Origin: Lamellibrachia satsuma
Lineage: Eukaryota > Annelida > Polychaeta > Sabellida > Siboglinidae
Direction of reading: 5' to 3'
Length of the DNA: 64,000 bases
Assembly (NCBI GenBank): GCA_033239005.1
Contig: BSQZ01000053.1
Location: 3,433,501-3,497,500 of the forward strand
Part shown: positions 1-11,464 of the stretch, piece by piece
Position numbering within the stretch: the stretch's first letter is position 1
Layout: every line of letters begins with the position of its first letter
The notes under the pieces: generated by a model
Told to the model about the DNA's origin: nothing
Databases searched by the model: none
The model's input: the letters and a program-made list of their open reading frames with translations, nothing else
Program-made: the position numbers and the translations under genes

Positions 1-480
1 ATCTATATATAGTATGTCAAGTTAGGCTAGTGACTGCGTGACTGTTATATCGATGCTCCATGATCAATCCAGTGTGTTACAGTTAAGCAACACTAAGAGT
101 GTTAGTCACACAGGTGTTTTAACGCATTAACAATAATGTCGGCCGTATGTCTACACCCGACAGTGCTATATTTGGGCGGTCTGTTAACATTTCACAAAAG
201 CAAATAGAGCTACATGTAGGTCCATCTAGCGGTCACGAGAAACACTAAATTCACCAACGGGAATAATGGGTATTTCAGAAACGTATTTTCAAGGTTCTCT
301 GATTAGTAATGATATACCGTTTCAATTGACTTTTATTTTTCTTGCAGTAAACATATTTTCTGACCATAATGTTTTTTAAAAAATATTGACAGCAACATAG
401 GTGGTAGCAGTATATAGAAATATAAATTGTAACTTTCAAATAATTACACTACTTACATAGGAGACAATGACATATGAGAT
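1..480 (+). repeat. Copy of the locus-specific intron module (truncated by window start)
   Basis: No gene here. The stretch holds conserved blocks that recur after most first-exon cassettes in the window: an AGTGACTGYGTGRCTG-like block, a TTACAGTTAAGC block, CACACAGGTGTTTTAACSC, a GGGCGGYCTRTT block, then TTTCACAAAAG, GTAGGTCCATCTAGCG and AATAATGGGTATTTC in the same order. Further copies are near 2450, 3260-3640, 22230-22930, 23560-24100, 25620-26100, 40080-40640 and 61080-61560, and inverted in the right palindrome arm. The fixed order says these are segmental duplicates of one ancestral intron and not independent insertions. Confidence 0.75.
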
Positions 481-579
481 GCGTCTTCAAAATATATGTG
501 TGTCAAGCCCAGTATGGCAGGGCATTATTTACATTCAAAGTGTGGGGGTACCCTAGTCAGACCCACGTGCTGTCTAATT

Positions 580-856
580 CTCAATCTAGAGAACCCGGGC
601 TCTTGCTGCCGTTTCGATTTTTTTTTCGTTCACCCCACGTTGTTACAGTTCACTCAGCTGTATAAACGAGCCCTTGTCTTCAGACAGAGGTTGATATGTT
701 AATAGTCTTCGCGCTGTAATCGCAGTGTGGCTGAGTGCATCCCATAGAAGTCGCGACGGTCCTGAAATGAACAAGTCTAACAGGGGATGAAGTGTACAGC
801 GCTTTGAGCAGTCCCATATACTGGATACCACGCTGTATAAGAACGTACCTTTTTAC
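580..856 (+). mobile_element. SINE copy, 5'-truncated
   Basis: Matches the 3' two thirds of the tRNA-derived SINE whose fuller copies lie at 13148-13483 and 29364-29646. Shared landmarks in order are AGAGAACCCGGG, CAGTTCACTCAGCTGTATAAA, TAGTCTTCGCGCTGTAAT, GTGTGGCTGAG, a GAAGTGTACAGCGCTTTGAGCAG stretch and the end ATAAGAACGTACCTTTTTAC. The tRNA-like head before AGAGAACCC is missing and the sequence joins the intron module directly. It lies 5' of the KLHL-A cassettes. Confidence 0.7.
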
Positions 857-1155
857 ACGTGGACACCATTGCACAAATGTTAGCATCAAACAGAATACGC
901 CAGGAACGACATCCATGTATTGCACCAATATGGGCATTATGCCAACTTCGGACCATTGCAGGCATGTCTTTAATTAAAACGGTCGGCATACTAATGTCAA
1001 GAAAAATGGTTGTGTTAAATTGGATAACCGTTGTTCGGTATACCAAAGTTGACATTGTGTCAGCAAATGCATTTTGAACAATGATCCAATGGTTGCATTG
1101 TATAGTTCATATATGGCCGTCCAGCCAACGTTGGCACTGTGAAGGCTAATGCACG
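857..1155. repeat. Degenerate CCAACGTTGG-rich repeat
   Basis: Short, decayed units built on CCAACGTTGG, GGTCGGCATACC and GCATTGTGTCAGC. The same family is found at 4030-4560, 46440-47230 and 47871-48570. The units are themselves partly palindromic. No coding potential. This stretch is close in order and wording to 46600-46760, so it is probably an old copy of the KLHL 3' flank. Confidence 0.6.
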
Positions 1156-1323
<168 letters not shown>

Positions 1324-1329
1324 CTGTTA

Positions 1330-1437
1330 TTTACCCATATCTCAAGTCACACTTCAGTGATCTTGCGGTTGTCAAACAGGAAGTTTTACTCGAGTTGACA
1401 CTTCGAAGTTGTCACATAGCTATGACCATTGGTATGT
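1330..1437 (+). promoter_or_regulatory. Decayed copy of the KLHL first-exon cassette
   Basis: Retains the 3' half of the cassette: a TCACACTTCAGTG block, GTTGTCAAACAGGAAG, then ATGACCATTG|GTATGT. The 5' half (GGAGGCGCTGC...GCTAGGCGTCAC) has been replaced by the (TG)n tract. If used, ATG at 1422 would give M-T-I and then a phase-1 donor (GTATGT) at 1432, the same phase as the intact cassettes. It is the weakest of the candidate first exons because the donor and upstream block differ. Confidence 0.4.
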
Positions 1438-2149
1438 TTTATTCCCCGAAAGAGTCATCATCCCATCCAGTAGGATGTTGAGAGTTTACAGTTTTGTTGC
1501 GACATGCAGCACACCGTGGTACAATGTAAACAAAATGGACCTCTTATTTAGATTATTTCTTTCGAGTGATGTAGCCTTTATATGATCAGTGACAGTCGCA
1601 CAAGGTAGTGAATGTGCAACTGTAATATCGCTGCTGCAAGGCGTTTATCATAGTTTACTTTTACTTTTAAAATATGTTGCCATCACAGGTACTTTAACCC
1701 TTCATCACTAATGTTTCGACAGAGTAAATTGAGATACTCTAGGCCCATCTTAAGATCAGGCGATAAATTAAATTCACCACAAATACTTGAGGGAATAATA
1801 GGTATTTCGGAAAGTTCGTTTCATGATTGTTGTTTATTTTTTTTATAGAAATTGCGGTCTGCCGGGAGATGTTGGCTCGAAATCGGCTGATCATAATATT
1901 ATATTAAAATTTAGTGCATATAGTGGCATCGAAATACGTGTCATGAGACATCAGAAATAAAAAATATTGTATTGTTCAAAAACAGCGTTCTATGCAAGGT
2001 GTGGCTGTAAACGTATTATCGTTTTCGGTGAAGCCAAGCGTGACAGAGATTAAAAAAAGCAGATTTACGTCAATAGACAAGGAAACAACTTAAACTCTTC
2101 CATTTGCTTCCAAAGCTCTTCTGGTATGTATTTAATGAAATGACCTACA

Positions 2150-2300
2150 ATTAAACGGAGGCGCTGCTTTACTAATAAACGTATAATACGCTAGGCGTCA
2201 CAACATGTCCCATGTCACACTTCAGTGGTGTTGCCGGTGTCAACGGGAAATCATGTTCTAGTTGAAGTTATCATATGACCATAGCCATGGGTAAGTCTTA
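2150..2300 (+). promoter_or_regulatory. Intact KLHL first-exon cassette, likely first exon of KLHL-A
   Basis: The conserved block runs GGAGGCGCTGCTTTACTAAT, then AAACGT..AATACGCTAGGCGTCA, CATGTCCCATGTCACACTTC and AGTGGTGTTGCCGGTGTCAA, and ends GCCATGG|GTAAGT, with ATG at 2287-2289 and the donor after 2290. The last exon base is G, so the intron is phase 1. KLHL-A exon 2 starts at 8213 after TTTATTGTAG with TA TTC CCT, which completes a GTA codon and keeps the frame. An in-frame upstream ATG at 2275 would add four residues. The proposed intron is about 5.9 kb. Promoter function is inferred from conservation and position only; no TATA box is clear in this copy. Confidence 0.65.
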
Positions 2301-3139
2301 TTCTCTAAACTAGTTGTTATCTTTTCCGCTATGATGTTGAGAGTTTACTGACGAGGTAGTTTTCTCGTAATGTACAGTATGTATTCATAAACTAAAATTG
2401 CTCTTACTTAGAACTATTCGTGTGGACCCGTGTACTACGTGGGAAGTCTATGTTTCACAAAAGTAAATAGAGATACACGTAGGTCCATCTAGCGACCACG
2501 TAAAACACTAAATTTACTACATGTATCAGCGGGAACAATGGGTATTTCAGACACGTCTTTCGTGGTTGTCTAGTTAACGTCGCATAAGGTAGTGACTGTG
2601 TAGCTCTAATATCGCTGCAAGGAGTTACGGTTAAGCATAAAAGTATATAACTTTAACATTTAGAACTCATTGTTTCACCAAAGTAAATTGAGATATACTA
2701 TCCCCATCTGGTGATCAAACAATACGCTAAATTCACCATACATACTTGAGGGAATAATTGATATTTCCGAAAGTTCTTTTCATGAATGTTCTTGTTTTTT
2801 TAATTAAAATTGCGGTTTGGTGGTAGACGTTGGCTCGAAAATGGTAGATTGTGAGATTGAACAAATGTGCCATTTCCACTGGTAACCTGGGAACTGGAAT
2901 CAATATTCGACAATTTCCGACGTCTTTAATATGTGTATACCGCGGCATTTTAATACGCGTCGTGAGAACATCGTTCTATGCATTGTGCGTCTATGAACGT
3001 GTTGCCGTTTTCGGTGAAGTCAAACGTGTCTGAGCTAAGATAAAAATCACATTTACATAAGTAGACAAGGAAATAGCTTAAATTCTTCTATTTGTTTCTA
3101 AAGCTCTTCTGCTATGGAATTAACGAAATAACCTGCAAT

Positions 3140-3262
3140 CAACAGGAGGCGCTGCTTTACTAGTAAACGTGTAATACGCTAGGCGTCACTACATGTCCCA
3201 TGTCACACTTCAGTTGTGTTGCCGGTGTCAAAGGGGTGTCATATTCTAGTCGAAGTTATTTC
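3140..3262 (+). promoter_or_regulatory. KLHL first-exon cassette lacking start codon and donor
   Basis: The 5' part is well preserved (GGAGGCGCTGCTTTACTAGT through GTTGCCGGTGTCAA). It then jumps from CTAGTCGAAGTTAT straight into intron-module sequence (TTCGCTGTTCGATGGTTCAG), so the CCATGG|GTAAGT end is deleted. It may be promoter-only or dead. Confidence 0.6.
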
Positions 3263-4029
3263 GCTGTTCGATGGTTCAGTCCAATATGCTGCCGTTAAGC
3301 CACATTAAGATTGACACAGTCACACATGTGTTTTAACCCATTAGCACTCAAATCGGCCGTATGTATTCGGGTGGACGCATGTACTATATGGGCGGCCTAT
3401 TCATGCTTCACAAAGTAAATAGAGATACACGTAGGTCCGTCTAGTGATCACAAAAACACTAAATTCACTATAGATACCGGCTTGAATAATGGGTATTCTG
3501 TATACTTCTTTTCATGGTTCTCTGATTCGCAATGATATAATTTTTCAGTTGATTTTCAATTGTCTTGCATTAAACAGGTTTTCTGAGCAAAAATTTTAGC
3601 AATTATGCATACAACAACATTAGTGGTACCAATATGTAGTTATTTCAATTATCAAATTCAAATAACTATAATAGTTGCACAGCAGACACTGACACGTGAT
3701 ATGCATCATCACAATGTATATGTATCAAGCTCAGTATGGCGGGGCATCATCAACATTCAAAGTGGGGACTACCCTAGTCAGACCCACGTGCTGTCTAATT
3801 CTGCCCCCATTGCTGCCAGTTCCTTGCTAGGCATTTTAGGAATCCTTTGTACTTCTGCTTAGGGGTCCTAATAGACACACTTTCAATGGAATAACAAGTC
3901 AACATTTTCCATAAAAGGTGCGCGCGAGTATACACACGCACGCACGGACACAGTTTATATTTCCAATCGCAGTGCTGTTATAGCTAAATATAAATATACA
4001 GAACTAAAATATATCCTTACTTGCGTCAG

Positions 4030-4580
4030 ACCAGTGGTGGCTTTACATCGAATAACCGCTGGTTGGCATACATGCCAACGTCGGACCAACTGTGGCATAG
4101 TTCCTGTACTACCATGCTCTGTACTTCGGACAATGCATAAATTGGATCAGGCCATACACGTTTGACATGCCAACATAGGATCAACGTTGGCAATAAGTTG
4201 GCTAACCGATGGTCGGTTTATCAATATTGGGCGGTTATGTGAACGAATGGTCTTCGCGCAGTAATTGCAAGGTGGCATAATGCTTCCCAGACATGTGGTC
4301 TTTGAATGAATATGTGTGCCAGGGGTGAAGTCTAAAGGGCACTGAGCAGCCCCAAGGACCGCGATATATAAGAAAGTACATTGACCTATTGTTGGTGAAG
4401 AATACTTACATCGGTCCGACGTTGGCAAGTGTGCCGGTTGGTCAACACGTCTTAAAGCTGGACAGCGTCAAAATGGTCTGCGAGACTATTGTGTTGCTGC
4501 AGGTCGGACCAGCCAACTGTATCTTTGTAATGTGTATTAATTTCAATTGGAATATAACGCGTGACTGTGTCGTACGAACA
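4030..4580. repeat. Degenerate CCAACGTTGG repeats with embedded SINE fragment
   Basis: GGTTGGCATACATGCCAACG and related units flank a SINE fragment at about 4232-4381, recognised by ATGTGAACGAATGGTCTTCG, a GTGCCAGGGGTGAAGTC stretch and CCGCGATATATAAGAAAGTAC. The part from 4400 to 4560 matches 40840-40985 and 61720-61900, including a CTGGACAGCGTCAAA block and CAACTGTATCTTTG. It therefore belongs to the recurring intron module. Confidence 0.6.
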
Positions 4581-5850
4581 TAGCATCTGCCCGATATATT
4601 GTCAAATTCCGAATAAATTACTGGGTGTTGATACAGTTTTAATCCACCCTAAATTACATGTCCAACCTTATATTAGCGGTGCTATTAAAATATATTAATG
4701 TAATAGAAACATAATTAATCACCACAGATAAATACTATCACCATAAACTGACCTGGATGTAATGAATAATTGCGAAATTGCCTACTACAGTTGTCATGGC
4801 TGAATAAATATTTAAACAAATTAGCGGTTTTGACAAATTGCGCACATTCTGTATTTATTTTATTTACACACAAATCTGTTTGGTCCTCTTAACATTCGAG
4901 CAGATAGTTGGCAACGTTCATACAATACTCAAAATCCGCATACGTAGATCCACCAATCTATCACACAATCATAAAATCCAGCTTATGTTGCACCAGAGAT
5001 GCGTACTGTTACATGTTCCCGGGGAGAGGCCGCCAGACACATCCCCCGTAACCTGTAGGTACACCCTCGTGTGTGCCATTCTCCAAAATAGTAGATTTAA
5101 AATACAAAGAATATCTAAGTTTGGGGTGTGGATTTTGATTCGAAATTCGAAAAACAAAATTGTCATTGTCAGTCAGTCGAATGGAGCTATGTTTTTTGTT
5201 GTGCATGAAGATGCAGTGTATGAAACGGGGTTACACGCATTGATCTCCACGTCCACACTCTCCACAGTTCATGCGAACAGTGAGACCCTCTTGAGACGTT
5301 GGCTGTTATGTTGATCATCAACACATTCGCCACTTACTTAATTGCCTTCGGAATGGATTTAGGATAGGGGCCCCAATATGTTGCATGTTAGAGGAATCGA
5401 GTATACCTTGGTCTCGCCCAATACAGATATGCCAAATACAATTACGCAATAAGACATGCATCTACCACCTATTATGATGTGAGGGAGTTATAAAAGTAGA
5501 CCCTGTGCTGCGGGCTGAGTGGCAAGGGTCCGTCCCCCTCATGGAAAATGCTTTCCACGTTGTCAGTGTATCTACTTAATTCTGGTACCTATTTTTTAGA
5601 TATTAAAAATATAAACCAGCTCTAAAGAAGTTTTTGCGGGGGATTGTGATTCGAAATCGGTATATTTTTAATTGAAACTAAGGTTTGGCGGTAGAACAAA
5701 TGAAGAAAAAGCTTGAATTTCACTGCTAATGTGAGATACTTCCCTCCGATATTCCACAGTTAACGACACATTTTTCCATATGATGAAGTCGGTATACGTG
5801 TCATAAGATTGAGGATGTTCAAATTAATTTATTTTTCGACAGCATTGAAT
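4581..5850. other. Intron module sequence, no gene seen
   Basis: No supported gene. The 158-codon open frame at 4838-5314 lies in sequence that recurs at 41350-42160 and 62240-62950 with frame-breaking differences (shared landmarks: TATTTATTTTATTTACAC-like, CGGAGCTATGT, TGTATRAAACTGGGTTACRCGCAT). It is treated as non-coding. Low complexity only after 5600. Confidence 0.6.
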
Positions 5851-6059
5851 AACCACGTTATATGTAGGGTGCAGCCACGTTATATGTAGGGTGCAGCCAC
5901 GTTATATGTAGGGTGCAGCCACGTTATATGTAGGATGCAGCCACGTTATATGTAGGATGCAGCCACGTTATATGTAGGGTGCAGCCATGTTATATGTAGG
6001 GTGCAGCCATGTTATATGTAGGGTGCAGCCACGTTATATGTAGAGTACAGCCACGTTGT
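5851..6059. repeat. 22-bp tandem repeat, about 9 copies
   Basis: A 22-bp unit consisting of GCCACGTTATATGTAGGG plus TGCA recurs at exact 22-bp spacing (CCACGTT at 5853, 5875, 5897 and onward). The copies differ by one or two bases (GGG/GGA, CCACG/CCATG). It ends where the module sequence GTCGTGTTCGGTGAAGTCAA resumes. The intron-module copies at 2000 and 3000 have a single unit-like site here, so the array is a local expansion. Confidence 0.9.
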
Positions 6060-6589
6060 CGTGTTCGGTGAAGTCAAACGTGACAGTGCCAAAACACATC
6101 TACAAAAATCAACAAGGAAAGAGCTTAAATTATTAATTTCAACAAGCTTTAGTCATCAAATGAGTTATTATCTTTTCCCAGAGGATGTTGATAATTTAAT
6201 GACGAGGTTATTTTGTTGTAACAGCACATCGGGTACCACGTAAACTAAGAGGATCTCTTATTCAGAACATTTCTTTTGATTTATCTAGCCTGTATAGCAT
6301 TAGGGAACGTCGCACAAGGTAGTGACTGTGTAACTATAATATCGTTGCTGCGAGGTATTGCGGACAAGCATATATCAATTTAAGCTTTACAACTTGTTGC
6401 CGTCGCAGCAGGTGCCTTAATCCATTAGAACTCAATTCGGCTGTAGACAGCCGGCGGTGTTGTAGTCCGTAGCCGGCCAACTTGTAACAAGGGCGGGGGT
6501 ATAGGAACTGTAGGAGGATGGCGGTCAACACACAAGTACAGAAGGTATGTATGGAAGAGGAAGTATATATTGTAGACATGTGGTTAAAC

Positions 6590-7117
6590 TTTGTGGAAAG
6601 AGATTACTTTTTATGAGAGATGGACTTCATCTGACTGGGAAGGGTGCTGCAGTTCTTGGATGTGAGTTTGTCAGGGTTGTCGACGAGTGCACAGGTACCG
6701 TAAATTGCTTAAACTAGATAAGCAGGGGGAACTGACAGAGAATACACAAATGAGTACAAGTACAGATCCAAAGAAATGTGCACCGATAATTTCGGAAAAT
6801 GAACTTAAATTTGTATGCTTAAACGTCAGGACCATGTTAAAAAAGCGAGTTAGACATCATGGTAGTAGATATTGACGCTCAAATAATAGGTATCACACAT
6901 AGATAAATAAATATATAGTAGATGTTGAGTTAGCATTGACAGGCTATGTAATGTTTAGGAAGGATAGGTGAGGTAGAAGGGGCGGTGGAGTATTTTTTAT
7001 ATATTCAATAATCTGCCAAGCATATGAAATAACACTTAAATGTGAAGCAGATTGTGAGGAAGCAATTTCGTGTAACATCAATTAATAAATACATCTCAAC
7101 ATGGGTTCCTAAACAGT
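6590..7117 (+). mobile_element. Degraded CR1-like LINE fragment: ORF1 end, endonuclease start, internal deletion
   Basis: Conceptual translation across frameshifts shows the end of an ORF1 SGNH/esterase-like domain (RDGLHLTGKGAAVLG), a short linker, then the start of an ORF2 endonuclease (LKFVCLNVRTMLKK, DIDAQIIGI, YVMFRKDR, GGG..FF). After about 7080 the text jumps to ATAAATACATCTCAACATGG, which matches reverse-transcriptase sequence at 16826-16850 (opposite strand). Most of the endonuclease is therefore deleted. Several stops and frameshifts; not functional. It lies inside the proposed KLHL-A intron. Confidence 0.7.
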
Positions 7118-8050
7118 GCTAAATTTGTGAGCTGAGACTCGCTAATAGCGCCCCAATATCGTCATGGCGAGTGTTTTTTTAATAGTAGGCGCCTGCTGGC
7201 GAATGCATTTTGTAAGTTGTAATACTTCAAACAATCGTTCAAGTCGGACCTCCAATGTTGGAACTTGCATAGGTTACGCAAATAATTCAAGTGAACTATT
7301 TAGCTGCGAAAGCCGTTAGCAGCCAACGTAAAACCGTAGCGCTAGCAGCCTCAGTGGACAGAGGAGCCCTCGATTTGGCTGTGCTATTCGATAGTTCGTT
7401 TCGCACCACTACGCGTCACCGCAGTACGTGTAAATCGAAATGAGCGTCTTTTTTACAAGTTATATATATCACATATCACACATATTAGATGTATAATCAT
7501 AATCTCTAATCATGAATATATTTAGACCTAAGGTGCTCTGGAATAGTATATTTTCAAAAGTCATTTCCAGACTTCCAGACAACGGTCCATGGCACTTGCG
7601 TTTTCGTCTTATTCCCGATATTTTAGTTGTTATGCCTACTTGTATTCGCCACCTGTTGAACTAAGATAATTGCAAGCAAGTGTGAAGTGGTTAGTTTGGA
7701 AAATACGTTTTGTGAAAAGACGCCACTGCACAACATTGCTACGGCGTGTTCGGAAGCCTCACTATATGGCAAAACGCAACACATTAAATTCATAGACATT
7801 ACGGAGCCGTTCGATTGCTTCTTATGGTGATTGTTCTAAGAATAGTTGCGTTTATTTCCATCCGATAAAGTTAAAATGTGTTGCATGTCGCCGATGTGTC
7901 CCACTACCCTTATGAAAATATACTATGGTATACCATGGTATTACACGGTAACCCATGACATTACATGACAGGTAAACTGTGGTATACCATGGTTTACTTG
8001 TTTCAAAACGCCATGGTATATTTACCATGGCTTCCCTGTTTAAAAATATA
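7118..8050. other. Unassigned intronic sequence
   Basis: No gene or known repeat recognised. From 7921 to 8035 it carries several CATGGTATACCATGG-like palindromic words (TGGTATACCATGG at about 7927 and 7980, CCATGGTATATTTACCATGG at 8011), which could form small hairpins. It leads into the (TA)n tract before the KLHL-A acceptor. Confidence 0.5.
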
Positions 8051-8054
8051 TGTA

Positions 8055-8058
<4 letters not shown>

Positions 8059-8136
<78 letters not shown>
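8059..8136. repeat. (TA)n microsatellite before the KLHL-A acceptor
   Basis: Pure AT dinucleotide run of 78 bp. It ends 76 bp before the AG at 8211-8212. In KLHL-B, L and R a (CA)n tract occupies the same position. Confidence 0.95.
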
Positions 8137-8138
<2 letters not shown>

Positions 8139-8212
8139 GTATAGTATTCTTCTTTTGTTTTTATGTTGCAAGCTGATGTATTGTTGATGATGTCTATGTG
8201 CCTTTATTGTAG

Positions 8213-9945
8213 TATTCCCTACCTTGAGCAAGAGAATTGTTCGCAAGGCATACCCGATCAAGAGAGTTGTTCACAAGGCATACCCGATCGAGAGAGTTGT
8301 TGACAAGGCATACCAGAATGAGTTCATGAAGGGTTTACATAAAATGCGCCAGAATGAGCAGTACACGGATGTGACGTTGCTGTCAGGTGACGTCCACTTC
8401 CGGTGTCACCGTATCGTCCTCGAGGCCGCAAGTGATTATTTCAAAGCAATGTTCAGGTGTGGTCTTGAAGAAAGCACGTCAGCCACAGTCACACTGACAA
8501 TGGAACCGGAGATACTGACCAACATCGTCGACTATATGTACACCGGTGAGATTCAGCTGACTGTCGACAATGTGGAGAGCTTAGTCAAAGCAGGCGACCT
8601 CTTACAGCTGGGTTGCTTGAAATATACTTGTGAAGATTTCATGGCGTCGCAAGTCAAGCTGCACAACTTTGTCGAATACTACAGATTTGCCTTGTTGTAT
8701 CGGCTCGACCAGCTGCAGAAGGTGACCAAGCAATTCGTATTTGCCGCGTTCAAGACTGTCGCACTTACTCCGGAATTCAAAGAGTTAACCTGCCGGGAAC
8801 TCATCGAGTTCATCAAAGATGACGACGTCAATGTTGAAGATGAGGACATTGTCTTCGATGCCGTGCTAAGTTGGGTTCGACATGACCTTGATAACAGGAA
8901 GTCGTCCTTGCAGATGATTCTCGAACATGTCCGCCTGCCATATTGTACGAGCAACTACCTATGGCACATAAAGGAAGCGTATGATCTGTTGACAACGAAG
9001 TCCTTTGAATATATACACGAGGCAATGGCGTTCCAAGCAGATCCGGTGCGTCAACATCAGATATTTAGTTGTCGCACAGTGCCACGCAACAACTTCCGAA
9101 TGAAATCTTGCCTCCTGACGGTTGGTGTTTGGAACTATGCGAGCAACTGTCTGTTGTACTATAAAGACGACACCAATAGCTGGGAGTCGCTGATGGAGCT
9201 GCCAGGGTCGGTCGGCAATTTGTACAACGTATGTTGCGTGGACAGAGGAGTGCTGCTGATTTGTGAAAGAAAACGGTACGGTTCCGACAAATGCTGGCTC
9301 TTTGACCTGGACACAAAGAAATTGGAAGAGATTCCGCACTTTCCCTATATGCAACCCACTCACCGCAGGGTCTCGCTGCGCAATTGCGTCTATGTTGTGG
9401 GCGGTTTTTCTCGTAGAAGAAATGTATTGCGTTTTGACCTGAAGACGAAACAAACCAGTTTCGAGCCCGAATTGCCACAGGCAGTGAATGATCCCATGGT
9501 TGTCACGTACAATAACAAGATCTTCGTAATTGGTGGCCAAAATGAAAATAAGGAAACCTTATGTTGCGCACAGGTGTTTGATACCACACGGCGCCAGTGG
9601 AGCACTCTGACAGACATGCCTGACGTTTGTGAAAACGGTTCTGCTGTCACACTGAACGACAGTATTTATGTGGTAGGAGGCTTCAATCGGACATGTCTGA
9701 AATATGACCCGACCTCGGACAATTGGACAAAGCTAAATCAGCCACGCCAGAGCCACGGCAATGCCCCAGCAGTCGTGTGGCGCGGCTCCATACTAGTAGC
9801 ATGGGGTGATGATTCTACGAAGAAACCACCTGGCATTGAGCGATATGATCCCCTGACAGACACCTGGTCTTGCTGTAGCATAGTTCCACTTAAGGAGAAG
9901 CTACCATGCCACTGCATGATCAATGTTAATCTCTATGGTGTGTGA
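8213..9945 (+). CDS. KLHL-A: BTB-BACK-Kelch protein, main coding exon
   Basis: Kelch-like family protein; members of this architecture usually act as CUL3 ubiquitin-ligase substrate adaptors (family knowledge). The exon begins after the acceptor TTTATTGTAG and stops with TGA at 9943. No ATG opens the frame, so I take the start from the upstream cassette (ATGG), which predicts 578 residues. Visible in order: an N-terminal 10-residue tandem repeat (KAYPIKRVVH, KAYPIERVVD, KAYQ), then BTB at about residues 32-135 (YTDVTLLSGD, CHRIVLEAASDYFKAMF, YMYTGEI). BACK follows at about 138-248 (YRLDQLQ, DDDVNVEDEDIVFDAVLSWV), then a six-blade Kelch region. Blades 3-5 keep the Gly-Gly pair (CVYVVGGF, KIFVIGGQ, SIYVVGGF). 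Blades 1, 2 and 6 have lost it (LTVGVW, LLICER, LVAWGD). It is diverged from the B/L/R group. The frame is open throughout. Confidence 0.85.
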
Positions 9946-11180
9946 AGGTTTACACATCTGGGTCTGTATGTGAACGGCAACTTCTAATATATGCATCACA
10001 AGGTGATGACTGTATCGACGAAAGTCCAGTAGTTGATTAAATGAATTAGTATTTGCACATGCAAAATAACACGATAAGATATACACGGACACGTCGACAT
10101 ACATATAATCCACATATGCTTGTCACATTAACTGATGTTTGCGCCATGATGTAGAGTTTTCGTCACATCCTACAATTTGCTTTCGAGAAAATCAACACAG
10201 GATATGTTCCTCGTCAAATGTTACCAAAAACAAGAATATTTGTTCTACATACGCGGTGGATCCTTCTGTCACCGATACGCCTACGTACTGCCGTCAACCA
10301 CCAGACATGTAAACATCTCACAAACATTACTGTTGTATTCCTCGAATTCCCAATTAAAAACTAAAAAAATCCAAACAAATTATAAAATGGAACTTTGCCA
10401 ACAGTATTATTGAAAAGAACACCCACAACTATGTTAATCCTGTTTCAAATGTGCTTTTTGTCAAAACTGTCACTTTTGCAAAACATTGATGCGCCTATCT
10501 GTGATTCTGATATATAACTAACAAAATCCATGTCAACGACAAATATTCGACATTGCAAACATACCGATGTTACTGGCGGAATAAGGGGGTCATGAAATTG
10601 CTGTCTGGCCCCGGAGTCCGCCACGTGGTAGATGTTAAAAGAAATGGTTAAAACCATTGTATGCTTTGCACAAAATTAGAAGATAGAGTTTCTGACACAT
10701 CCACTAATCTCGGTTTAACCAACCACCGCGTGGTGGCGCCACAATCATAATGCCTCGCTTCAGTATCTGGGAACAAGTTTAGCGCATCTTTACACTCATT
10801 AGACAGTTTCAGCCGTTTCTCGCTATCGGCGTATTTCAATACTTAACATATAGTCAATACATTCAACTTATGTTACACGCAGCCGAATGTAGCTTCAGTT
10901 ATCAGTTAAGCGCCAGTGTGAGGGGATGGCAGGAAGTGGTGAAGGTGGGAGGTTGGGAGGTGGTATTGAAAGTATACATCTTCTCGATAGACTATCATCT
11001 TTCGAGTGAATTACTTGATGTTTACACAAAATGTGCAGACATCCTGCTTTATATGTCCAACATTACTTCAACTCTAAAATAAAATAGTGTAACTGTAATG
11101 TAATAATTAATAACCACGGATTAAATTAAGCAAAATCAACTTATTTAAATTTTAAAGATAATTGTGAAAATAGCTACGTA
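9946..11180 (+). other. 3' flank of KLHL-A, duplicated elsewhere
   Basis: No gene seen. The sequence after the stop (GGTGTGTGAAGGTTTACACA, then GGTCTGTATGTG and a CATCACAAG block) recurs after 11470, 19480 and 32600. A second part, 10390-10960, recurs at 35860-36580 at the outer end of the palindrome (CAAATGTGCTTTTT, GGCGGAATAAGG, CACGTGGTAGATG-like, ACACTCATTAGACAGTTTCAG, CCAGTGTGAGG). Confidence 0.65.
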
Positions 11181-11182
11181 CA

Positions 11183-11185
<3 letters not shown>

Positions 11186-11243
<58 letters not shown>

Positions 11244-11278
11244 ACAATTATATATATATATATATATAGCCACGTAAA

Positions 11279-11322
<44 letters not shown>

Positions 11323-11379
11323 AGTTGTAAATAATATAAATACAGAATGTGCATATTTATCCTTACAAAACGTCCAATT

Positions 11380-11427
<48 letters not shown>

Positions 11428-11434
11428 GCAATAA
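11186..11434. repeat. Compound (TA)n microsatellite with hairpin end
   Basis: Four TA runs (about 11188-11239, 11249-11268, 11281-11320, 11388-11422) separated by short related spacers such as CTACGTACAATT and CCACGTAAAATT. The last run is flanked by ATTATTGCAAAAT and its exact reverse complement ATTTTGCAATAAT, making a potential cruciform. Confidence 0.9.
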
Positions 11435-11464
11435 TGTATATATACATGCATACATACATCAATG

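Noticed and set aside
4838..5314. 158-codon open frame on the plus strand
   Set aside because: It lies in the recurring intron module; the matching stretches near 41.4-42.2 kb and 62.3-62.9 kb do not keep the frame, and there is no domain.
8224..8226. TTG as start codon of KLHL-A
   Set aside because: Non-ATG start is unlikely in an animal gene when an acceptor lies 12 bp upstream and a phase-matched first exon exists.
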